From: JBCCHY01 sp039028495
GTDB taxonomy: Bacteria > Patescibacteriota > Saccharimonadia > Saccharimonadales > VXPC01
Assembly (NCBI GenBank): GCA_039028495.1
Contig: JBCCHY010000007.1
Location: 1-35,283, forward strand
DNA: 35,283 nt
Direction of reading: 5' to 3'
A program made the translations under genes and the position numbers. The notes below the pieces were generated by a model, which was not told the DNA's origin, ran no database searches, and worked only from the letters and a program-made list of their open reading frames with translations. Of the stretch, positions 1 to 7,241 are shown in pieces; within the stretch, counting starts at the first letter, position 1, and the number at the start of each line of letters is the position of its first letter.

Positions 1-1
1 A

Positions 2-247
2 AAAACAGTAACTGTTTACAGCACAACTCATTGCGGATCATGCGCGTCCCTAAAAAAGTGGCTTGATAGCAAAGGTGTTGAGTACCAGAACGTCAATCTA
101 GAGGAACGCCCGGAACTACAAGCCGAAGTCATTGCCAAAAGCGGCAGTATGCAGGTGCCGGTAACTATCATTGCAGACACTGATGGCAATGAGCAGGTGG
201 TAAATGGACCTAAGTTCGCAGACATATCATCTGCTCTAGGACTGTAA
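2..247 (+). CDS. Glutaredoxin-like protein (5' end cut by window)
   Basis: The frame from base 2 to the TAA at 245-247 encodes the last 81 residues of a small thioredoxin-fold protein; its start lies before the window. It opens with a beta strand (VTVYS) and the redox motif C-G-S-C, and later has the cis-proline segment VPVTI, as in glutaredoxin/NrdH proteins. These reduce disulfides in the cytoplasm, often as electron donors to ribonucleotide reductase. The next gene starts three bases after the stop and carries a second glutaredoxin domain of similar layout (VYS..-C-x-x-C, then IPTMFV), so the two domains may come from a tandem duplication. The partner reductase is probably the fusion protein downstream. 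The exact subfamily (NrdH, Grx or other) cannot be decided. Confidence 0.85.
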   Translation, partial: KTVTVYSTTHCGSCASLKKWLDSKGVEYQNVNLEERPELQAEVIAKSGSMQVPVTIIADTDGNEQVVNGPKFADISSALGL

Positions 248-250
248 GCT

Positions 251-1510
251 ATGGATAAGGTAAGTGTATATAGTGCAGATTGGTGCCCATTCTGCCACAA
301 ACTAATGGACTGGTTAAAGTCCAAAGACATCGAATTCGAATATATCAACGTCGATGAACCTGGCAAGCGCGAAGAAATGGTTGCACGCACTAACGGTAAT
401 CAAACAATACCTACGATGTTTGTTGGTGATAACTTCTGGGTGCATCCTGATATGACAACACTCAATGCACTTTTCGTAGATAACACTCCTGTCGAAGGAA
501 CTCGTGACTTTACTCTGCCAGCAGTGGACAACAATACAGGCACTGCAGATCATCCAGTAGAGGCTAGTGAAGAGGCTCCTAAAGAAGAAGACTCAGAGAT
601 CTGGGACGTACTCATGGTCGGGGCAGGTCCTGCCAGTTTGGCGGCAGCTGTCTATACAGCGCGTGAAGATATCAGTACGCTTATCGTTGAAAAAGCCATT
701 ATCGGTGGTCTGGCAGCCATTACTGACAAAGTAGATAATTATCCCGGATTCCCAGAAGGTATCGAGGGTATGGCGCTAGCAGATAACTTGCAGCAACAAG
801 CAGAGCGTTTTGGTGCAAAGATAGAACTAGACGAGGTTAAAAACATTTCCAAAGACGGCGATACGTTTAGGGTAGGGCTCGCAGGCGGGGTCAAAAGAGC
901 CAAAACAGTGCTAATTGGCACAGGATCAGAGTGGAAGAAGCTCGGTATACCAGGCGAATCTGAGTTTTATGGTAAGGGCGTGCACAACTGTGCAACCTGC
1001 GACGGTGCATTTTACAGGGACAAGCGGCTAGTAGTTGTCGGCGGTGGTAACAGCGCTGCTCAAGAAGCACTTTTCTTAACCAAGTTCGCATCACATATAG
1101 ACATATTGGTCCGCGGTGACAAATGGAAGGCCAGCGAAGTACTCGTACACGAGGTTGAGAATCACGACCAGATCACGGTCCACATGCAAACCACAACTGA
1201 CGAAATAGTCGGTGAGGATAATCATGTAACAGCTGTAAAAGGCACTCACAACGGCGAAGAAAAGATCATCGAAACAGACGGCGTGTTCGTGTTCATTGGC
1301 CTACGCCCAGTGACGTATTACCTAGAAGGCAGCGGCGTTGAACTAGATGACTATGGCTTTGTAAAAACTGATAACAAGCTCAAGACAAATATCGAAGGCA
1401 TTTTCTGTGCAGGAGATGTACGGAGCGGCGCCACTATGCAGATAGCTAGTGCTGTCGGCGAAGGCGCGTCAGCTGCCCTCTCCATCCGCGAGCACTTAGA
1501 GACTAGATAA
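251..1510 (+). CDS. Glutaredoxin-thioredoxin reductase fusion protein
   Basis: This is a 419-residue two-domain redox enzyme. Residues 1-78 are a glutaredoxin domain with C12-P-F-C15 and the cis-proline segment TIPTMFV. Residues 79-116 are an acidic, low-complexity linker. Residues 117-419 are a thioredoxin-reductase-like flavoprotein: FAD motif GAGPAS at 124-129, redox motif C247-A-T-C250 followed by DGAFY, a second dinucleotide motif GGGNSA at 264-269, and the C-terminal FAD motif CAGDV at 386-390. Such reductases pass electrons from NAD(P)H through FAD to the CxxC and then to a dithiol protein; here the acceptor could be the fused N-terminal domain or the free glutaredoxin just upstream. 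After the second dinucleotide motif the usual HRRxxxR NADPH-phosphate signature reads VRGDKWKAS, so the choice of NADPH or NADH is uncertain. The function call is firm; the physiological acceptor is inference. Confidence 0.93.
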   Translation: MDKVSVYSADWCPFCHKLMDWLKSKDIEFEYINVDEPGKREEMVARTNGNQTIPTMFVGDNFWVHPDMTTLNALFVDNTPVEGTRDFTLPAVDNNTGTADHPVEASEEAPKEEDSEIWDVLMVGAGPASLAAAVYTAREDISTLIVEKAIIGGLAAITDKVDNYPGFPEGIEGMALADNLQQQAERFGAKIELDEVKNISKDGDTFRVGLAGGVKRAKTVLIGTGSEWKKLGIPGESEFYGKGVHNCATCDGAFYRDKRLVVVGGGNSAAQEALFLTKFASHIDILVRGDKWKASEVLVHEVENHDQITVHMQTTTDEIVGEDNHVTAVKGTHNGEEKIIETDGVFVFIGLRPVTYYLEGSGVELDDYGFVKTDNKLKTNIEGIFCAGDVRSGATMQIASAVGEGASAALSIREHLETR

Positions 1511-1539
1511 GTCAGCTGAAATCGAGTCAAAAGCTCATG

Positions 1540-1568
1540 CTTTACTTCTAAATCATGTAATATATCAT
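1540..1568 (+). promoter_or_regulatory. Leaderless-type promoter of the cytidylate-kinase-like gene
   Basis: The -10 hexamer TATCAT (1563-1568) is followed by six bases and then the ATG at 1575. TTTACT (1541-1546) sits 16 bases before it as a possible -35. The same TATCATTA arrangement precedes the gene that starts at 27795 on the minus strand. Confidence 0.6.
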
Positions 1569-1574
1569 TAGTTT

Positions 1575-2375
1575 ATGCAAAAAATAAAGTTTGAGAGCAG
1601 TGCTCGTGACATCGCTATTGATGGACCCGCAGGCGTTGGTAAGACGACGCTTGGGAATGAAATGGCAAAGTGTATTGATGGCGGGTTCCATGTCGATACA
1701 GGCTCTCTACACAGGATTGTAACCGCTTTTGGTTTGTGGAAGCAGCTTAGTCCTGAGCAACTAGCACAAAAAACCGATCTGCTACTTGAGGACTTTGGTC
1801 AGCTTGGCTTGCAACAACTATCTGGTCATGACCACCCGTCTTGGATACCTGAACAGTTTCATATACGTAGCGCTGATGTTAACACTCATGTGCCGTACTA
1901 TGCGAATGATCCAGTATTGAGGCCTCTAGTTGGCGAAGAAACAGATAGAATAGCGCTAGATAATGCCGATAGATGCTTGATATATAACGGCAGAGGGGAA
2001 TACCAAAGAATTATCGCATCTGAGCTGAGCTCTCACTTACTGCTTGGTCTTTACCTGAGCCTAGGCGCACATGAAAGAGCAAGACGTAGGGCTCTAGAAA
2101 TACTTGGGCGTGAGCCAACTGAGGATGAGACTACATACGAAGTTGTCCGGCTAGAGCATAGAGACGAGGGGGACGCAGCAAACCTAGTCAAAGACCCGGA
2201 CTGCCAGGACGCACTTATAGATGATTTCCTAAACGGAACATCCAACTGGACACCTTCGGAGCTTATAGGTTGTCCGCAACTAGACTTAGGGATGGAAGGC
2301 TTTGACGTAGTAGATGTGCCAGTGTTCACTCGTAACTTACTCTCAAGACATGTAAAAGTAACGTTGCTCAACTAG
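1575..2375 (+). CDS. Cytidylate kinase-like P-loop NMP kinase
   Basis: The 266-residue protein begins like cytidylate kinase: strand IAIDGP with P-loop GPAGVGKTT (17-25), then DTGSLHR (41-47), matching the DTGAMYR substrate motif of Cmk. NGRGEY (138-143) is in the place of the family's DGRD loop, followed by a basic helix with RARRRALE and a late segment NLVKDPDCQDALID, reminiscent of the Cmk C-terminal region. Cytidylate kinase phosphorylates CMP/dCMP with ATP in the cytoplasm. The protein is longer than the usual 220-230 residues and has diverged at DGRD to NGRG, so either altered substrate preference or a second function is possible. It is transcribed alone from its own promoter. Family membership is well supported; CMP specificity is not. 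Confidence 0.72.
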   Translation: MQKIKFESSARDIAIDGPAGVGKTTLGNEMAKCIDGGFHVDTGSLHRIVTAFGLWKQLSPEQLAQKTDLLLEDFGQLGLQQLSGHDHPSWIPEQFHIRSADVNTHVPYYANDPVLRPLVGEETDRIALDNADRCLIYNGRGEYQRIIASELSSHLLLGLYLSLGAHERARRRALEILGREPTEDETTYEVVRLEHRDEGDAANLVKDPDCQDALIDDFLNGTSNWTPSELIGCPQLDLGMEGFDVVDVPVFTRNLLSRHVKVTLLN

Positions 2376-2392
2376 GGCACCCTATCTATAAT
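2364..2392 (+). promoter_or_regulatory. Promoter of ppa
   Basis: TTGCTC (2364-2369), 17 bases, TATAAT (2387-2392). It overlaps the stop codon of the preceding gene. The transcript should start near 2399 and carry a leader of about 23 bases with AGGAG (2410-2414) before the GTG start, so unlike many neighbours this gene is not leaderless. Confidence 0.7.
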
Positions 2393-2421
2393 ATCTAGAA
2401 AGTAACACTAGGAGTGCAGAA

Positions 2422-2958
2422 GTGGCGTATCCATTTAATGACATCAAACCAGTAAATGACGATCAGACGGTAGCGACTGTCATAGAGATCCCTAAAGGTA
2501 GCATGCTCAAGGCAGAGTGGAACCGCCATAAAAGCTACTTCGTACTGGACCGTATAGAGCCAGGTATATTTGCAAAGCCCGTGAACTACGGTTTTCTACC
2601 ACAAACACTAGACGAGGACGGTGACGAGCTAGACACACTGGTCGTGACTGCTGAGCCGCTACCCATGGGGCTTGTGGTCCCAGAAGCAAAGGTTATCGGC
2701 ATAGTACTCTTTGATGATGGCGGCGAGATGGATTACAAGGTCGTATGTGTGGCTAGCGATGACCGTCACTACGGTGACATCAATCACATCGACGAGCTCG
2801 GCGACGCCTGGAAAAAGCAGATAGAGCATCATTTCAACCACTACAAAGATCTTAAGAAACCAGGTACAACTAAGGTCAATGGTTTCGAAGGCCCAGAAAA
2901 AGCGTGGGAGATCATCAACGAATGCATAGACCGCGCCAACGAAAACCCCTGGTGGTAA
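2422..2958 (+). CDS. ppa: Inorganic pyrophosphatase (family I, soluble)
   Basis: At 178 residues this is the usual length for a bacterial family I pyrophosphatase, which hydrolyses PPi to two phosphates with Mg2+ and drives nucleic acid and aminoacyl-tRNA synthesis forward. The signature DEDGDELDTLVV holds the metal-binding aspartates (family pattern D-x-D-x-x-D). Other family features are IPKGS and KAEW near the N-terminus, YGFLPQT before the signature and HFNHYKDLKKP near the C-terminus, where the Y-x-D-L-x-K catalytic segment lies. The GTG start is chosen because AGGAG lies seven bases upstream and the protein aligns with the family from its first residues. The gene is monocistronic as far as can be seen. 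Confidence 0.96.
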   Translation: MAYPFNDIKPVNDDQTVATVIEIPKGSMLKAEWNRHKSYFVLDRIEPGIFAKPVNYGFLPQTLDEDGDELDTLVVTAEPLPMGLVVPEAKVIGIVLFDDGGEMDYKVVCVASDDRHYGDINHIDELGDAWKKQIEHHFNHYKDLKKPGTTKVNGFEGPEKAWEIINECIDRANENPWW

Positions 2959-2987
2959 ACCTTTAGGCAAAATCTTGCCATCATGAT

Positions 2988-2996
2988 TGGTATAAT
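2988..2996 (+). promoter_or_regulatory. Leaderless extended -10 promoter of def
   Basis: TGGTATAAT is an extended -10 (TGn plus a perfect TATAAT at 2991-2996). Six bases separate it from the ATG at 3003, so the transcript should begin at or next to the start codon. There is no convincing -35 at the normal distance, as is common for extended -10 promoters. Confidence 0.75.
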
Positions 2997-3002
2997 GATT
3001 GC

Positions 3003-3551
3003 ATGAATAGCACAGTAGCAACTCAGGTTGGGTCGGGGCATTTACGAGCTGTTTGCGAGCCAGTGTCTATCGATCAAATAGGCACTGACGAGATAAATGA
3101 AATAGTTGCTAAAATGCGTCAGATTAATGATGCTATGGGAGGTGTAGGTATATCTGCAAACCAGGTGGGTCACAACCTCCGCATATCTATCGTAGCCGTA
3201 CGGCCTACAGAGGCGCGACCTGATCAGTCTGGTTCAGCAGAGTACGTAATGTTTAACCCAGAAATTGTTCACTCTGCGGGTAAAACTAAGATGTACGAAG
3301 GCTGCCTGAGCGTCGCAGAAGCAGGACTATTTGCAAATGTTACTCGGGCCAAGAAAGTAACAGTCAAATACACAGACGAGAGTGGCAGTGAAATGACCAA
3401 GGAGCTGTCAGGGCTAGAAGGCCGGGTAGTCCAGCACGAAATAGCTCACTTAAACGGCCGCGTGTTTTTAGATGAAAAGTATGATCCCGAATCACTAAAA
3501 AGTAGATCTGAATACCTAAAGTTCAGAGAAAAGCAGAGGAAAAATGTCTGA
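3003..3551 (+). CDS. def: Peptide deformylase
   Basis: The 182-residue protein removes the formyl group from the N-terminal methionine of new proteins. All three family motifs are present: GVGISANQVG (48-56, normally GxGLAAxQ), EGCLS with metal ligand C101, and the metal-binding H145-E-x-x-H149 in QHEIAHLNG. Motif 1 deviates (ISAN for LAAP) but the glutamine is kept. The usual HEIDH reads HEIAH; both histidines and the glutamate remain. The start follows directly on a leaderless promoter. The reading frame overlaps the next gene by eight bases, and with the two Nudix genes it forms an apparent three-gene operon (3003-4550). Confidence 0.95.
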   Translation: MNSTVATQVGSGHLRAVCEPVSIDQIGTDEINEIVAKMRQINDAMGGVGISANQVGHNLRISIVAVRPTEARPDQSGSAEYVMFNPEIVHSAGKTKMYEGCLSVAEAGLFANVTRAKKVTVKYTDESGSEMTKELSGLEGRVVQHEIAHLNGRVFLDEKYDPESLKSRSEYLKFREKQRKNV

Positions 3552-4119
3552 ATGGGATATTAGGTTTAAGGGTACTATCTGGACTCTTGAGCAGCAAGAG
3601 CAGCAGGATGGCAGAATATTTGAGCTAGCACGTCGTACTCCAGGCGTGAGGATTATGCTGGTGGACAATGACAAGCTACTACTGAACAGAGAGTCTCGCC
3701 ATGAACTAGCAGGTAGCTATGATCTGAGGCTCCCTGGTGGAAAGGTGTTCGATAGTTTAGAAGACTGGCTACAAGTACGCGATGATCCAGATGAACTCGT
3801 AGAGGCAGCAGTGCAAGCGGCAGCCAGAGAAATGCACGAAGAATGCGGTGTAGTCATCGAGCCAAGTGATCTCAGGCTGTTGAAACGCGATATAAACGGT
3901 GGTAAAGGTGAATGGGATCTATATTACTTCCACTGTAGCGTGTTTCAGTTAGATCCTGACGGACCAGCATTTAGTGACACAGAAGCAAAAGAGATAGACG
4001 GCTGGTCTTGGTTTGATAAGGAAAAGGCTAGAAGCCAAGCGCTAGATATTGAAAAAGGGATGAGCGAGTCCCGGTCAGCACGCTACGTGGCCGCCTGGGC
4101 AGATGGTATGCTGGAGTAA
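3544..4119 (+). CDS. Nudix hydrolase with extended Nudix box
   Basis: The 191-residue protein contains a Nudix box: LPGGKVFDS followed, after a long insertion, by AAAREMHEECGV, which supplies the RExxEE(x)G metal-binding glutamates. The canonical spacing is G-x5-E-x7-REUxEE; here about 18 extra residues (EDWLQVRDDPDELV region) separate the two halves. Nudix enzymes cleave nucleoside diphosphates linked to other groups; the substrate cannot be read from the sequence. The ATG is preceded by GAGGAAAA and overlaps the end of def by eight bases, and the last base of its own stop codon is the first base of the next Nudix gene, so translational coupling is likely. Confidence 0.88.
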   Translation: MSEWDIRFKGTIWTLEQQEQQDGRIFELARRTPGVRIMLVDNDKLLLNRESRHELAGSYDLRLPGGKVFDSLEDWLQVRDDPDELVEAAVQAAAREMHEECGVVIEPSDLRLLKRDINGGKGEWDLYYFHCSVFQLDPDGPAFSDTEAKEIDGWSWFDKEKARSQALDIEKGMSESRSARYVAAWADGMLE

Positions 4120-4550
4120 TGACCAAGACACACTATGTAGGTAAATGCGTTGTTGTTAACGCAGACGGAGACGTACTAATCTTGCTCCGTGGGGAGACTG
4201 CTCCTCGGCGTCCACTAGAATGGGATTTGCCGGGCGGCATGGTAGACCAGACCAAAGAATCGTATACAGATGGAACCCTCAGGGAGCTAACTGAAGAGAC
4301 AGGCTTGATCATGCACCCGTCTGACACCAAGCTCGTCCACGCATCGACGCACATGTATGAGCATGCAGATTACGGCTCAAACAACGTTGTATTTATCTTT
4401 TATGTGATTCATGTAGATAACCCAGAGATAAAAATTAGTTGGGAGCATGATGAGTATAAATGGTGCAAACCAGAGGAGCTACATGATGCAATTACGTACG
4501 ATACGCATCAAATACCGCTCGACTACATAGTCGAGCACAATCTGCTTTGA
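4119..4550 (+). CDS. Nudix hydrolase
   Basis: This 143-residue protein is close to a minimal Nudix domain. It has an N-terminal strand (KCVVVNADGDVLIL), then LPGGMVD and TLRELTEETGL, which supply the Nudix glutamates. A bulky aromatic and histidine-rich middle (THMYEHADYG) may form the substrate site. It overlaps the preceding Nudix gene by one base (TAATG) and closes the def operon. Two adjacent Nudix proteins with little similarity outside the box suggest two substrates rather than a recent duplication. Possible roles are nucleotide-pool cleaning or NDP-sugar hydrolysis; none can be preferred. Confidence 0.92.
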   Translation: MTKTHYVGKCVVVNADGDVLILLRGETAPRRPLEWDLPGGMVDQTKESYTDGTLRELTEETGLIMHPSDTKLVHASTHMYEHADYGSNNVVFIFYVIHVDNPEIKISWEHDEYKWCKPEELHDAITYDTHQIPLDYIVEHNLL

Positions 4551-4575
4551 ACTGTTAACACTAGTCAGCTATAAT
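4547..4575 (+). promoter_or_regulatory. Sigma-70-type promoter of gap
   Basis: TTGAAC (4547-4552), exactly 17 bases, then a perfect TATAAT (4570-4575). The -35 overlaps the stop codon of the upstream Nudix gene. The leader of about 30 bases carries GGAG at 4598-4601, eleven bases before the ATG. Confidence 0.85.
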
Positions 4576-4612
4576 CTATTAGTAAATAAGCATAACCGGA
4601 GTAACAAAAACT

Positions 4613-5632
4613 ATGAAAACTAGGGTGGCTATAAATGGGTTTGGTCGTATAGGCCGGGCAGCATTTCGTATTGCATTTGAACGTGACGACGTAGAGGTCG
4701 TTGCTATTAATGATCTGACAGAGAATGCAGTGTTAGCTCATCTACTAAAGCATGATACTAATTATGGTGAATTCCATCACGACGTATCAGTTAACGACGA
4801 TGGAATGATCGTAGATGGTGTACAGATTCCGATAACTGCTGAGCGTGATCCAGCTAATCTGCCGTGGGCAGATCGTAATATCGATGTGGTTATTGAATCT
4901 ACAGGATTTTTCACTACGACTGAAAAAGCCAGTGCCCATATCACTGCTGGTGCAAAGCGTGTTGTGATTAGCGCACCCGCCAAGGATGAAGATACGCAAA
5001 CGATTGTTATTGGTGCCAATGAAAAAGACCTAGAAGGGTCCCAGTCAAATATCATCAGTAACGCCAGTTGTACGACAAACAGTATCGCAGCCATCATGGA
5101 TATCATGGACAGGGAATTCGGTGTGGAGAAAGCTATGCTGACGACAGTTCATAGCTATACATCTACGCAGAATCTACTCGATGGTCCGAACCCTAAAAAC
5201 ATGCGACTCGCCAGAGCGGCTGCCGAGAATATCGTACCGACCACTACGGGTGCAGCCATTGCTGTCACAAAGACTGTCCCGAGTCTCAAGGGTAAGTTTG
5301 ACGGTATAGCCATGAGGGTGCCAACGAGTGTTGGCAGTGCAAGTGACATCACTATGCTGCTCAAAACCAATACGACGGTCGAGCAGGTCAATGACAAGCT
5401 CAGAGAGCTGGCAGCCAGTCTTTACTACCAAGGTATTGTTGGCGTGACTGAAGAAGAGCTCGTCAGCAGTGACTTTGTTGGCAATAGCCACAGCGGGGTT
5501 GTTGATTTGCCTCTAACTAACGTCGTTGACGGCAACCTGGTGAAACTTGTTGTCTGGTATGACAATGAATGGGGTTACAGCAATAGGCTCGTAGAGCTTG
5601 TCGCAGATGTAGGTAAGGGCCTGCACAGCTAG
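4613..5632 (+). CDS. gap: Glyceraldehyde-3-phosphate dehydrogenase
   Basis: The 339-residue protein has the expected length and all core motifs: the NAD-binding INGFGRIGR (8-15), the catalytic segment NASCTTN with C153, and the general base H180 in TVHSYTSTQ. The C-terminus contains WYDNEWGYS, typical of phosphorylating GAPDH. It oxidises glyceraldehyde-3-phosphate to 1,3-bisphosphoglycerate in glycolysis. A strong-looking promoter and a leader with GGAG suggest substantial expression. The rpiB start codon follows its stop after a single base, so the two are almost certainly one operon joining lower glycolysis with the pentose phosphate pathway. Confidence 0.97.
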   Translation: MKTRVAINGFGRIGRAAFRIAFERDDVEVVAINDLTENAVLAHLLKHDTNYGEFHHDVSVNDDGMIVDGVQIPITAERDPANLPWADRNIDVVIESTGFFTTTEKASAHITAGAKRVVISAPAKDEDTQTIVIGANEKDLEGSQSNIISNASCTTNSIAAIMDIMDREFGVEKAMLTTVHSYTSTQNLLDGPNPKNMRLARAAAENIVPTTTGAAIAVTKTVPSLKGKFDGIAMRVPTSVGSASDITMLLKTNTTVEQVNDKLRELAASLYYQGIVGVTEEELVSSDFVGNSHSGVVDLPLTNVVDGNLVKLVVWYDNEWGYSNRLVELVADVGKGLHS

Positions 5633-5633
5633 A

Positions 5634-6086
5634 ATGAAAGTTTTTATCGGTGCTGATCATAATGGTTACCTGCTAAAGGAGAAGCTAGAAAAGTACTTAC
5701 AAAAAGTAGGTTATGACGTCGTTGATGAGGGCGCTAGAAAGCCACAATCGGACGACGACTTTCCCGTATTTGCATCTAGGGTTGTGACAGATATGCTGTC
5801 CAGTGATCTCCATGATCCCCGTGGCATTCTGATATGTGGATCTGGGCAGGGTATGGCAATAGCTGCCAATAGGTTCAAAGGCATCCGAGCAGTCGTTCTG
5901 CAGGACGAAGAGCAGGCGAGACTGTCCCGTAACGACGATGACGCCAATGTGCTGGCGCTGCCCGCGTACGAGCTGAAGAATGATCCGGAAAAGGTGTTTA
6001 GAATTGTTGAAACCTGGCTATCGACACCCTTTGAATCTATAGCACGCCGAGTGAGACGGCTGCAGCAGCTCGACGAACTCGGGTGA
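5634..6086 (+). CDS. rpiB: Ribose-5-phosphate isomerase B
   Basis: This 150-residue RpiB/LacAB-family isomerase interconverts ribose-5-phosphate and ribulose-5-phosphate. Family features are the N-terminal IGADHNGYLLKE, the phosphate-binding and active-site segment CGSGQGMAIAANRFKGIRA (family consensus CGTGIGMSIAAN), and RNDDDANVLALPA, matching the R-x-H-N-D-A-N-V-L motif but with D in place of H. The ATG lies one base after the gap stop, so translation is probably coupled. With the epimerase-like protein at 7242 and the split transketolase at 7971 it completes much of the non-oxidative pentose phosphate pathway. Confidence 0.93.
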   Translation: MKVFIGADHNGYLLKEKLEKYLQKVGYDVVDEGARKPQSDDDFPVFASRVVTDMLSSDLHDPRGILICGSGQGMAIAANRFKGIRAVVLQDEEQARLSRNDDDANVLALPAYELKNDPEKVFRIVETWLSTPFESIARRVRRLQQLDELG

Positions 6087-6091
6087 CCCAC

Positions 6092-6145
6092 CCATCATTA
6101 ATAAAAATGACCAAGTAATTGCGTTAAAGCATCAAAAAATGATGG
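6092..6145. repeat. Inverted repeat between convergent genes
   Basis: CCATCATT (6092-6099) and AATGATGG (6138-6145) are perfect 8-base inverted arms separated by 38 A/T-rich bases. The position, between the convergent ends of rpiB and the lysine-rich gene, would fit a termination region, but the loop is long and there is no clear T-tract. Confidence 0.25.
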
Positions 6146-6163
6146 ACCTACAGCATATGGTAT

Positions 6164-7138
6164 TTAGGCTTGGAGGTAGATAATGGCGCCTGCCACGCCG
6201 AAGGCTACACCTGCCAGGATGATGATGGCATTTCGGATATGATGCGGTTTGTCCTGCAGTTTTTTTATCCGTGCGCGGGCGCGTTTTAGTGCTTGGCGAT
6301 CAGATGTTTTGTCGGTTGATTTACCGTGTCCCTTGGGATTCTCGGCCTCTTTTTGCTTCGCGATCTCTGAGATACTCGCTTTCTTACTCACTCCCTGAAG
6401 CCTGTCCTTAGTAGTAGATTTGATGACTTTGGGTTTTGGTTGTTTGGGCTTACGCCTAAAGTAGCCGAGTAGTCTCATGCGGCGTGGTGTCCGCTTTTTC
6501 TTTGACTTACGTGCTGGCTGTTTGGTGGGTTTTTTGATTTCTGGTTCTTGTTTTTTGGTTTTGGTATCCCGTTTTTTTCTAGTGAATAACTTTCCGATAC
6601 TTAGCTTGCCAATTTTCTTGTGCCCGTGGTCTTTTTTTATGTCTGAGTCTAATTTTTGTTTCAGCTCTGTTTTTTTGTCAGATTTTTTAGGATCAGGTTT
6701 GGTATCTGCCTTCTTTTTGCCGACAGGCAGGCCGAGCTTTTTCTTTTCTTGTTTAGCCTCAGCTGAATCGTAGGGTTGTTTTTCTTTTTTGGGCTTTTTC
6801 TTTGGTAAGCTGAAGCCTAAGGTAAGCAGTCTGGATCTCCGGCCTCGTTGCTTTACGTCGACGAAATATTTCTTTTTCTCGGCGAGCTCTTTCATGTAAG
6901 TAGCTCTGTCTTCGTCTGACTTGAATTCCTGCAACACATCCTCAGTATCAGCTACTTCTGTCACTCGTTTGTTCTTGCCTGTACCGGTAGTGATTGTGGC
7001 TGGCTGGTTATCTTTGGCCTGCTTTTCTATATCAGCAATCGTGACCCCTTCTTTTTTAAGGAGTTGTTTATTCTTAGAAGAGATCTTGAAATCCTTCTTT
7101 TTACTCTTTGATGCCGGTTCGATTTTTTTCTTAGCCAT
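6164..7138 (-). CDS. Lysine-rich, tail-anchored protein of unknown function
   Basis: Read from the ATG at 7138 the protein has 324 residues, an extreme excess of lysine and arginine with repeated KKK and PKKEK-type clusters, and a single hydrophobic helix at the very C-terminus (about 302-324, RNAIIILAGVAFGVAGAIIY). There is no signal peptide. This predicts a cytoplasmic, basic, mostly disordered domain held to the membrane by its tail. Residues 25-75 look more ordered (EGVTIADIEKQAKDN; EFKSDEDRATYMKELAEKKKYF). I do not recognise a family. Binding of nucleic acid or acidic membrane partners is inference from charge only. A TTG at 7177, ten bases after TAGAAT (7188-7193 on this strand), is an alternative start adding 13 residues. 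Confidence 0.8.
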   Translation of the reverse strand: MAKKKIEPASKSKKKDFKISSKNKQLLKKEGVTIADIEKQAKDNQPATITTGTGKNKRVTEVADTEDVLQEFKSDEDRATYMKELAEKKKYFVDVKQRGRRSRLLTLGFSLPKKKPKKEKQPYDSAEAKQEKKKLGLPVGKKKADTKPDPKKSDKKTELKQKLDSDIKKDHGHKKIGKLSIGKLFTRKKRDTKTKKQEPEIKKPTKQPARKSKKKRTPRRMRLLGYFRRKPKQPKPKVIKSTTKDRLQGVSKKASISEIAKQKEAENPKGHGKSTDKTSDRQALKRARARIKKLQDKPHHIRNAIIILAGVAFGVAGAIIYLQA

Positions 7139-7228
7139 GTATAAAGTTTGTGAGCATGTTAAAACATAAGCGTTCAAGCTCTGTACTATTCTACCCGATA
7201 TACTACCCTTGGTTAATCATTTTGTTAT

Positions 7229-7234
7229 TATAAT
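7229..7234 (+). promoter_or_regulatory. Leaderless promoter of the Rpe-like gene
   Basis: A perfect TATAAT lies at 7229-7234, seven bases before the ATG at 7242. Two possible upstream starts (TTG 7209 and ATG 7233) fall before or within this hexamer and therefore would not be in the transcript, which fixes the start at 7242. Confidence 0.7.
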
Positions 7235-7241
7235 GACGATC

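Noticed and set aside
6477..6773. Plus-strand open frame rich in Phe, Leu and Ser
   Set aside because: It is the mirror image of the lysine-rich minus-strand gene; its composition is explained by complementing lysine codons.
7209..7241. Earlier TTG start for the Rpe-like gene
   Set aside because: It lies upstream of the TATAAT at 7229-7234; the family alignment begins at the ATG at 7242.
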